From Candidatus Uhrbacteria bacterium (GTDB taxonomy: Bacteria > Patescibacteriota > Patescibacteriia > UBA9934 > UBA10169), in assembly GCA_003505155.1 (NCBI GenBank), contig DNYJ01000004.1, positions 5,587 to 20,265 of the forward strand: a stretch of DNA of 14,679 nucleotides, written 5' to 3'. Of the stretch, positions 8,999 to 14,679 are shown piece by piece (position 1 is the stretch's first letter; the number at the start of each line of letters is the position of its first letter). The notes beneath the pieces were generated by a model, which did not search any database, had not been told where the DNA came from, and saw only the letters and a program-made list of their open reading frames with translations. The translations under genes and the position numbers were made by a program.

Positions 8999-9918
8999 CC
9001 ACGATTGTCGCACTCATTCTGCAACTTGTCCTCGTGCTTCTTCTCTCACCTTTGACGATCGGTTTGGTCCGGTGGTTCAAGGCTCGCTTGCAAGGGAGGC
9101 TTGGAGCTCCTCCGTGGATTGTGTACACGGCTCTTTTGACCACGCTTAAAAAACAGCACGTCATTTCGGAGAACGTCTCTTGGGTGTTCCGTTTCGTCCC
9201 GTTTGCGGTTTTAGGAATGGCGGCGTTCTTGGTCCTTTCACTTCCGCTCCTGTTCTCAAACGGCGGACTTCCTCAAATTGATCTTTTCATTCTTGCGGGC
9301 GTGCTCTCGCTCGGTTCCGTCTTCCTTGTTTTTGGCGGACTGGATGCCGGAACGGCATTCGGAGGCATGGGAGCAAGCCGCGAGATGACGATCGCCGCGC
9401 TCGTCGAGCCGGTGGCACTCATCACGTTTTCTGCTTTTGCCGTGGTGGCGGGAAGTTCTTCCATTCAAGACGTGTTTGGAAACGGCATGTCCGTGTTCTC
9501 CCATCCGGCTTTGGTCTTGAGTTTCGCCGCGCTGGTTTTGGTCGCCCTTGCGGAAAACGCCCGTTATCCGGTGGACAATCCGGCCACGCATTTGGAACTC
9601 ACCATGGTGCACGAGGCCATGCTCTTGGAGTACTCGGGTCCGTATCTCGCCATGCTTGAGTATGCTTCCTCGATCAAGTTGACGGTGTTTCTCGTTCTGC
9701 TTGGAAACCTCATCTGGGTGAAGCCGTCTGCCGCTCTCGCTCCCGAGGCGATCGGTTTGGCGGCCGCAGGCATCCTCTCTACGCTCATCGTCGGATCATT
9801 CGCTCTTGCGCTCCTCGAGTCGAGCATCGCGAAGATGCGGTTCTTCCGCCTGCAGGAATACATGAGCGTTGCGTTCTTCCTTTCTCTCTCCGGATTTATT
9901 CTCGTGTTTCTTCTATGA
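8995..9918 (+). CDS. HyfC/HycD/NuoH-like membrane anchor subunit
   Basis: This 307-residue protein, the same length as E. coli HycD, has about eight membrane segments. It belongs to the NuoH-like family that joins the soluble arm to the ion-moving arm. GGMGASREMTIAALVEP (123-139) and ENARYPVDNPATHLELTMVH (187-206) are signature stretches of the hydrogenase-type branch; Glu207, Glu130 and Glu187 are charged residues of the kind expected in the coupling path. The frame is open further upstream to 8680, but the ATG at 8995 is chosen because it forms an ATGA overlap with the previous stop and gives the family's normal N-terminus. It ends in a 4-nt overlap with the next gene. In true complex I the NuoH-NuoB contact forms the quinone site; with no N2 cluster here, that use is doubtful. 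Confidence 0.93.
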   Translation: MTTIVALILQLVLVLLLSPLTIGLVRWFKARLQGRLGAPPWIVYTALLTTLKKQHVISENVSWVFRFVPFAVLGMAAFLVLSLPLLFSNGGLPQIDLFILAGVLSLGSVFLVFGGLDAGTAFGGMGASREMTIAALVEPVALITFSAFAVVAGSSSIQDVFGNGMSVFSHPALVLSFAALVLVALAENARYPVDNPATHLELTMVHEAMLLEYSGPYLAMLEYASSIKLTVFLVLLGNLIWVKPSAALAPEAIGLAAAGILSTLIVGSFALALLESSIAKMRFFRLQEYMSVAFFLSLSGFILVFLL

Positions 9919-10580
9919 CCAACGCTTCGCTTTTTTCCATGCTCATGATCGGGCTCTTCGTTGCGGGCACGCTTTCCTGTTTTTCCACGATGCGCCTGCA
10001 GAGTCTTTTGCGGTCGTATGCCTTTTCTTCCGCGGCGTTGGGAGGTTTGGCGCTCGGCTTGGCCGTGGAGGAGTCTGCAATCCACCTCATCACCGTTGCC
10101 GGCGCCGTAATCGTCGTAAAATCGTTCCTGGTGCCGTCCGTGATTTCACGCATGGCGGAACGTTCGCACGCATCGAAGCGCCTCGCTTCCTCCCTGCGCC
10201 CTTCGGCGAGCTGGTTTGTCGGCGGCGCGGTGTTTGCCGTCGGGATTTATCTGGCTTTGCGCTCGCCACTCTTTGTGGGCGGATTGGAACCCACTCAAAT
10301 GACCGCACTGCTTCCCATTTCGGTCGGAGTGGTGTTTATGGGTTTTGCGATGATGATTCTTCGAAAAGACGTGCTCTCCCAACTGCTTGGATTTCTCGTT
10401 TTAGAAAACGGCATTGCGGCTTTCTCCTTGAGCGCCTTGGGAGGCATTCCCGTGGCCATCGAATTCGGCGTGTACTCCGCCGTCCTCATCGGAGCGATTC
10501 TGATGGCGACGTTGAGCGGTCGCGTTCAACAACTCTTTGGCACTCATGATACCTCTCGTTTGAGCGAATTGACCGACTAA
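9915..10580 (+). CDS. HyfE-like (NuoK-type) membrane subunit
   Basis: At 221 residues (E. coli HyfE is about 216), this is the HyfE/HycP-type subunit, whose C-terminal half resembles NuoK. About six membrane segments are visible. Glu164 in LLGFLVLENGI and Glu183 in IEFGVYSAVLIGAILMA lie inside membrane helices, where NuoK carries its ion-path glutamates. A charged loop at about residues 77-93 (RMAERSHASKR) separates the halves. The C-terminus (QLFGTHDTSRLSELTD) is soluble. The start overlaps the preceding gene by ATGA and the next gene begins 2 bp after the stop, so all are co-translated. In M. tuberculosis the equivalent position is Rv0085 (hycP). Confidence 0.88.
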   Translation: MTNASLFSMLMIGLFVAGTLSCFSTMRLQSLLRSYAFSSAALGGLALGLAVEESAIHLITVAGAVIVVKSFLVPSVISRMAERSHASKRLASSLRPSASWFVGGAVFAVGIYLALRSPLFVGGLEPTQMTALLPISVGVVFMGFAMMILRKDVLSQLLGFLVLENGIAAFSLSALGGIPVAIEFGVYSAVLIGAILMATLSGRVQQLFGTHDTSRLSELTD

Positions 10581-10582
10581 GT

Positions 10583-12061
10583 ATGCTTCTTTTTCTTGCC
10601 TTTGGAATTCTCCTTCTTGCCGCCCTCCTCTCCCTTCTCCCGAAGATGAGCGGGCGTTCCTTGCGATGGACCGGCCTCGCCTCGTCCGTCTTGATACTCT
10701 GCGCCATCCTTTGGTCAGTCGGTCCCGTCCTCTTGGGGTGGACGGATCCGCGACTTACGTCTTGGTGGGAGGTCAGTCGTTTTGCGTCCTTGATGGGAAT
10801 CCTTGTGGCGTGGCTCTACGTCTGCGCCATGCTCGTCAGCCTTCACTATCTTCACGTCGAAGAGCGCAAGGGGATCGTCTCTATCCGCCAGATGCGTTTG
10901 TATATGGTGTGCGTTCCGCTCTTCGTGCTTTCCATGCTTGCGGCGATCTTTGCCGACAACGTCGGGATTCTCTGGGTCGCTCTCGAGTCCACGACGCTCT
11001 CCACAACGCTTCTTGTCTCCTTCTACGGAAAGAAATCTTCGATGGAGGCGGCATGGAAGTACATCGTTATCTGTTCTACGGGCATTGCGCTCGGACTCTT
11101 CGGGATCCTCATTTTGGGTTACGCCGGAGCACAAGCGGGACTGCAGGAGGCATCAGCATTCAAAATCAGTCTTCTTCGCGGCGCAACTGGATCCATGGAT
11201 CAGGGCATCGTGATGTGGGCTTTCGTGTTTCTTTTTATCGGGTTTGGCACGAAGATCGGACTCGTGCCCATGCACACGTGGCTTCCCGACGCGCACAGCA
11301 AAACGCCGTCTCCTGTTTCCGCCATGCTCTCGGGCATCTTGCTCAATGTCGCTTTCTTCACTCTTCTGCGGTTTAAGGGCATCGTGGACTTAACGCTTAA
11401 GAGCGGTGCGTGGACCGATCAATTCTTCCTCGTCTTTGGCGTCCTCACGATTCTCCTCCCTTCCATCGTCCTCTTGTCCCAGCGCAACTACAAACGCATG
11501 TTGGCTTACCACAGCGTGGAGCACATGGGTATCATGGCGTTTCTTGCGGGTCTTGGACCTTTGGGAATGGTCGGATTTACCATTCACATGATCGGACACG
11601 CCCTCTCAAAGTCGGCATTGTTCTTTGGCGCCGGCGAATTGCTCCAGCGGTTTGAGTCCACGAAGTTTCATCTGGTACACGACGTATTAAAGCGCGCGCC
11701 TCGCACGGGATTGCTCTTCTTGGCCGCCGCGCTGTTCTTGATCGGCGTGCCTCCGTCCGGACTCTTTTTGAGCGAGTACGTTCTTGTGGGTACGGGGCTC
11801 GTCGCACATCCGTTTCTTTCCGCCGCGGCATTGGCAGGAATCACGATGGCGGGACTCGGGCTCATGCGGCATTTGTTCGAACTCCTGTTTCATCCGACGA
11901 TTCCGGAAGAGAAACAGGATGTTCCGGTTGAAACATGGAATCTCACTCACACGGTTATGGCGCTCCAGCTCGGCATCGGTCTCATCTTCGGCCTTTGGAT
12001 GCTTTCGGGGCAAGGCTGGCCTCTTCTTTCTTCCGTGAGTGCTGATCTCCTTTCTCTATGA
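10583..12061 (+). CDS. HyfF-like proton-translocating membrane subunit (NuoM/NuoN-type)
   Basis: This is the second antiporter-like subunit of the complex: 492 residues with about 14 membrane segments. The key ion-path residues are present: Glu135 in ALESTTLSTTLL, Lys224 in GFGTKIGLVPMHTWLPDAHS, and Lys343 in HALSKSALFFGAGELL. The motif HTWLPDAHSKTPSPVSAMLSG is a strong signature of the HyfF/NuoM group. The ATG at 10583 lies 2 bp after the preceding stop, without a good Shine-Dalgarno, and the end overlaps the next gene in ATGA. Together with the HyfB- and HyfE-like subunits it gives the complex at least two full antiporter-type channels. No residue needed for ion movement appears lost, in contrast to the two soluble subunits. 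Confidence 0.93.
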   Translation: MLLFLAFGILLLAALLSLLPKMSGRSLRWTGLASSVLILCAILWSVGPVLLGWTDPRLTSWWEVSRFASLMGILVAWLYVCAMLVSLHYLHVEERKGIVSIRQMRLYMVCVPLFVLSMLAAIFADNVGILWVALESTTLSTTLLVSFYGKKSSMEAAWKYIVICSTGIALGLFGILILGYAGAQAGLQEASAFKISLLRGATGSMDQGIVMWAFVFLFIGFGTKIGLVPMHTWLPDAHSKTPSPVSAMLSGILLNVAFFTLLRFKGIVDLTLKSGAWTDQFFLVFGVLTILLPSIVLLSQRNYKRMLAYHSVEHMGIMAFLAGLGPLGMVGFTIHMIGHALSKSALFFGAGELLQRFESTKFHLVHDVLKRAPRTGLLFLAAALFLIGVPPSGLFLSEYVLVGTGLVAHPFLSAAALAGITMAGLGLMRHLFELLFHPTIPEEKQDVPVETWNLTHTVMALQLGIGLIFGLWMLSGQGWPLLSSVSADLLSL

Positions 12062-13611
12062 CGTACGAACAAATCAAACTTTTCCTTCCCTCCGCGTCTT
12101 CACGGGTGAACGACGAAATTCGATGCCGCGTGGAGGCACCGCTCTTTGCCGGAATCGTGGAACGGCTGATGAAAGAAGGCGGATTGCCGCTTTCGAGCCT
12201 CTACGCCACGGATGATCGAGCCACCGATAAGTCGTTTGGCATCCATGTCATTTTGTCTTTAGATGAAGAGAGGCTTTGGATGACGCTCTCCACGTCTGTC
12301 TCGGGAAATGATCCGACGTATCCGTCTCTGACGCGATCCGTCATGGCAGCGCATTGGTACGAACGCTATGCGCAGGATATGTTCGGCATTGTCCCCGAGG
12401 GGCATCCGGATCCTCGTCGTCTCGTCCATCACGAAAACATTCCCGTAGGGACGCATCCACTTCGGAAAGATTTTCGATGGGATACGAAATTAGATCATGC
12501 GCAAGTTCCTTATCCTCTGCATCATGTGGAGGGGGAGGGGATCTATGAGATTCCCGTGGGACCCATCCATGCTGGCATTATTGAGCCCGGGCATTTCAGA
12601 TTCAATGTGGCCGGAGAGCGGATCATCACACTTGAAGGCAAGCTGTTCTTCACGCACAAGGGAGTCGAGAAACTCCTCGAGGGCAAGACGCCTTTGGAGG
12701 CTCTGCCGTTTATCGAACGCCTCTCCGGAGACATGGCCGCTTCGCACGCGCTGGCGTTTTGCCAAGCGATAGAAAAAATTTCCGAGACGGTTGTGCCTCC
12801 CCGCGCGAAGGCGATCCGAACGGCACTGTGCGAGCTTGAGCGCATCACGATGCATCTGCACGATCTTGCCAACATTACGGGAATGGGGACAGGATACACG
12901 CTCATGGCGGCGAACGGATTCCGGATCAAGGAACGTCTCGTGCGGCTTTCTCAAACGCTTTTGGGAAATCGGTTTTGGAGAGGGGCGATCGTTCCTGGCG
13001 GCGTCTCTCGTGATTGGACAAGCGGGGAATGCGCTCTCATCAAGACGACAGCGACGGAAGCGGTTAAAGAGATGCAGGATCTCGTGAAGATGGCTTTGCA
13101 GTCCGATGGATTGCGGGAGCGTCTTGAGACGACGGGCATCTTGACGCGCGAAGCGGCGGTGGCGTACGGAGCCGTTGGTCTTCCCGCCCGCGCCTCCGGA
13201 GTTGCGCGCGATGTCAGGCTCTCCCATCCCTACGCGGCGTATGCACAACTCCCATGGGAAATCGTGACGGCTGAAGAAGGAGACGTCTATGCTCGTTATC
13301 GTTGTCGAGTGGAGGAGCTGGAAATCTCTCTGCGCGTTCTCTTGGCGGCTGTGGATCTTCATGCCGGAGAACCGGTTGTCACGCGCGTTTCCCTCAAAGA
13401 CGGATGGGGCGTCGCGGCCGTTGAATCATGGCGAGGAGAAATCCTCACGGCGGTTCATCTGAAAAATGGGAAGATCGAGCGTTGCTTTCCTCGCGATCCG
13501 TCGTTTTGTAACTGGCCTCTCTTTGGCGAAATCGGTCCCGGCAACATCGTCCCTGATTTCCCCCTTTGCAACAAATCGCTCAACTTGAGTTATTCCGGAA
13601 CGGACATGTAG
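12058..13611 (+). CDS. HycE/HyfG-like large subunit (NuoC-NuoD fusion) lacking NiFe-site cysteines
   Basis: The 517-residue protein fuses a NuoC-like domain (about 1-150; WYERYAQDMFGI 100-111 and THPLRKDF 132-139) to a NuoD/hydrogenase large-subunit domain (about 160-517; IPVGPIHAGIIEPGHFRF from 165). In group 4 hydrogenases a CGxC near the start of this domain and a DPCxxC near the end hold the NiFe metal. Here the first reads Ser223-Gly-Asp-Met226 (context IERLSGDMAASHALAFCQ). The C-terminal end reads NIVPDFPLCNKSLNLSYSG, with lone Cys484 and Cys504 and no CxxC. It therefore cannot be a NiFe hydrogenase. This matches energy-converting-hydrogenase-related complexes, whose large subunits are known to lack the metal site. 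The ATG at 12058 overlaps the previous stop. It is the last gene of the operon. Confidence 0.9.
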   Translation: MTYEQIKLFLPSASSRVNDEIRCRVEAPLFAGIVERLMKEGGLPLSSLYATDDRATDKSFGIHVILSLDEERLWMTLSTSVSGNDPTYPSLTRSVMAAHWYERYAQDMFGIVPEGHPDPRRLVHHENIPVGTHPLRKDFRWDTKLDHAQVPYPLHHVEGEGIYEIPVGPIHAGIIEPGHFRFNVAGERIITLEGKLFFTHKGVEKLLEGKTPLEALPFIERLSGDMAASHALAFCQAIEKISETVVPPRAKAIRTALCELERITMHLHDLANITGMGTGYTLMAANGFRIKERLVRLSQTLLGNRFWRGAIVPGGVSRDWTSGECALIKTTATEAVKEMQDLVKMALQSDGLRERLETTGILTREAAVAYGAVGLPARASGVARDVRLSHPYAAYAQLPWEIVTAEEGDVYARYRCRVEELEISLRVLLAAVDLHAGEPVVTRVSLKDGWGVAAVESWRGEILTAVHLKNGKIERCFPRDPSFCNWPLFGEIGPGNIVPDFPLCNKSLNLSYSGTDM

Positions 13612-13638
13612 GAAGTTTTCAAGAGGAATTCTAAAAAG

Positions 13639-13674
13639 AAAAATGACCTTTTATCTTGACAAATGGTCGTTTTT
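13639..13674 (+). terminator. Possible weak terminator of the complex I-like operon
   Basis: AAAAATGACC (13639-13648) pairs with GGTCGTTTTT (13665-13674), allowing one wobble, and ends in five T residues. Only four of the pairs are strong, and the next gene's -35 box lies inside the loop, so terminator and promoter overlap. It lies 28 bp after the last operon stop codon. Confidence 0.4.
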
Positions 13675-13684
13675 CGATTAAGTT
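13656..13684 (+). promoter_or_regulatory. Promoter of the 3'-truncated unknown gene
   Basis: A perfect TTGACA (13656-13661) is followed after 17 bp by TAAGTT (13679-13684), a weak -10; TTAAGT at 16 bp is an alternative. As at 5639, the box is tucked next to a hairpin and T-run that end the upstream unit. Confidence 0.45.
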
Positions 13685-13729
13685 CGTCTGTCGCTTCCAT
13701 GCGGCAAACGGCCTTTCCACAGCTGAAGC

Positions 13730-13734
13730 GGAGG
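13730..13734 (+). promoter_or_regulatory. Strong ribosome-binding site GGAGG that fixes the start at 13745
   Basis: GGAGG ends 10 nt before the ATG at 13745. Most genes in the operon upstream have no such site, so it both supports this start and marks the gene as different from its neighbours. Confidence 0.6.
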
Positions 13735-13744
13735 TTCCAAGCTG

Positions 13745-14679
13745 ATGTGTCTTGACCGACAGACTAAGCGAGTTCTCGCTGACCCAAAACCCAGCTCTTG
13801 TGGCGCTATCCTCGAGCTGGTTCTTCGTGATCAAGCGATCATCCTCTGGCTTGACCTCATCCCACGTCTTCAGAAGAAGGGGTGGGAGAACAAAAGCATC
13901 CTCGCGTTCTTCCAGTGGATTGACAGGTATGTTCCCGTTCTGAACGCGAACGGCAAGGTCGATCCGGTGGCTCTGTGCTGGGCTCTTCTCGAAGCGCACC
14001 GAGCGGGCATCGCGAAGATCGCCCGCGAGTCTGATGCGCGCCGAATCGATCCTCGCGACCGGTTGATCCGCAACGTCCCCTGGCTCAAGAAGCTCGACAA
14101 CTCGACGCGGATCGCCAACGCGAGGATTCGCAGAGCCATCGAGAACAACGTCGTCCTCGAAAGCGACCGCCGGCTTCTTGAAGCGATCCTGAACCGTGAA
14201 GGCGTCGTCACTTCCGCCGGCAACGTCAAGCCAGCCCTGCTCCGTGCGGTCTTCGAAGAGTATGGGTTCAACATTGGCGCTCATTACGAACTCACACTCG
14301 CGAGTTCAGTCAAGGTCGTCCTCTTCCCTGAGCTCGATCCTGTGGTGACGCATCGGTCTCCCATTCGTATCATCACTGATCCGGGTGCAAGCAGACCAAA
14401 AATGGAGAGCAGGCCGACGGAGAGTGTCAGCGTTCGCACGGTCTCCAAACGGATGGCCGCGACGCATCGCTCGCTCCTGATCGTCCTCGATATCCTGGTG
14501 TGCAATCATCGATGGACGAGGGATGAGAACCTCCTCCCGCCCGCAATCATCTGGGCGGTGATCCGAAACTTCTGGCCGCGCAAGAGAAACCCGGATAAGT
14601 GCTTCGACTGGCTGGAGGACAACGGTCTCGTCGTGTGGCATCTCACGGCTGAACTGGAGTCCGGCCAGTACGTGCTCTA
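13745..14679 (+). CDS. Unrecognised protein, 3' end outside the window
   Basis: An open frame starts at ATG 13745 and runs without a stop to the window edge, giving 311 codons plus two bases. The protein begins MCLDRQTKRVLADPKPSS. It is rich in Arg, Leu and Ala and looks soluble and helical, with no signal peptide. Segments such as LLEAHRAGIAKIARESDARR and RIRRAIENNVVLESDRRLL suggest a basic helical protein, perhaps nucleic-acid binding. A linker-like stretch around residues 210-235 (polar, Pro/Ser/Arg) separates two parts. I recognise no catalytic motif. Promoter, GGAGG site and start codon agree. An overlapping frame on the - strand (13631-14284) is also open but has no comparable signals and would cover this promoter. 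The gene is GC-rich and C-ending in codon use, like the carbonic-anhydrase-like gene. Confidence 0.65.
   Translation, partial: MCLDRQTKRVLADPKPSSCGAILELVLRDQAIILWLDLIPRLQKKGWENKSILAFFQWIDRYVPVLNANGKVDPVALCWALLEAHRAGIAKIARESDARRIDPRDRLIRNVPWLKKLDNSTRIANARIRRAIENNVVLESDRRLLEAILNREGVVTSAGNVKPALLRAVFEEYGFNIGAHYELTLASSVKVVLFPELDPVVTHRSPIRIITDPGASRPKMESRPTESVSVRTVSKRMAATHRSLLIVLDILVCNHRWTRDENLLPPAIIWAVIRNFWPRKRNPDKCFDWLEDNGLVVWHLTAELESGQYVL

Noticed and set aside
7013..12061. Mrp-type Na+/H+ antiporter operon
   Set aside because: The HyfB- and HyfF-like proteins resemble MrpA/MrpD, but NuoH-, HyfE-, NuoB- and NuoC/D-like genes sit in the same operon and no MrpB, E, F or G genes are seen.
6482..13611. 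Annotation as hydrogenase-4 or formate hydrogenlyase
   Set aside because: The NiFe cysteines of the large subunit and the Fe-S cysteines of the small subunit are absent, and no ferredoxin subunit or formate dehydrogenase gene is in the window.
13631..14284. 217-residue open frame on the - strand
   Set aside because: It covers a plausible + strand promoter and ribosome-binding site, and the opposing + frame is longer and supported by start signals. Some doubt remains because neither product is recognised.

Overview
The window reads like a compact bacterial genome of about 50-55% GC by eye, with every supported gene on the + strand. TGA is used as an ordinary stop, for example in the GTGA and ATGA overlaps. 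The gene style and content suggest a fermentative, Patescibacteria (CPR)-like lineage: an F-type ATP synthase, a complex I-like membrane complex with no Fe-S subunits, long coiled-coil orphan proteins, and few Shine-Dalgarno sites. That placement is an inference and needs a phylogeny.

Region 1 (1-3543) is the distal half of an F1Fo ATP synthase operon: the 3' end of atpA, then atpG, atpD and atpC in canonical order. The two spacers around atpG are unusual. Each is filled by ACAGAT/ATCTGT-rich inverted-repeat DNA. The first holds a perfect 37-bp inverted repeat. The second folds so that the atpD ribosome-binding site lies in a stem.

Region 2 (3597-5640) holds one unrecognised, cysteine-free, coiled-coil-rich protein of 653 residues. 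It ends in a 17-bp palindrome and a 40-bp terminator-like palindrome.

Region 3 (5640-6400) holds a stand-alone gene for a divergent beta-carbonic-anhydrase-like protein. It has Cys, Asp, His and Cys at the expected zinc-site places, but the dyad Arg is replaced by His.

Region 4 (6434-13611) is a tightly packed six-gene operon with its own promoter. Its order is NuoB/HyfI-like, HyfB-like, HyfC/HycD/NuoH-like, HyfE-like, HyfF-like, HyfG/HycE-like. This resembles energy-converting-hydrogenase-related (Ehr) loci such as Mycobacterium tuberculosis Rv0082-Rv0087. The membrane subunits keep the ion-channel Glu/Lys residues. The small subunit has lost all four canonical cysteines of the proximal Fe4S4 cluster, the large subunit has lost the NiFe cysteines, and no ferredoxin-like subunit is encoded. 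The complex therefore looks unable to transfer electrons while still fit to move ions.

Region 5 (13640-14679) has a weak terminator, a TTGACA promoter, a good ribosome-binding site and the start of an unrecognised gene that runs off the window.

The main story is an apparently redox-dead complex I/hydrogenase-like ion-moving machine. It sits beside an ATP synthase and directly downstream of a carbonic-anhydrase-like gene. This recalls, without proving, systems such as DabA-DabB or cyanobacterial NDH-1/Cup that pair CA-like proteins with complex I-type membrane subunits.
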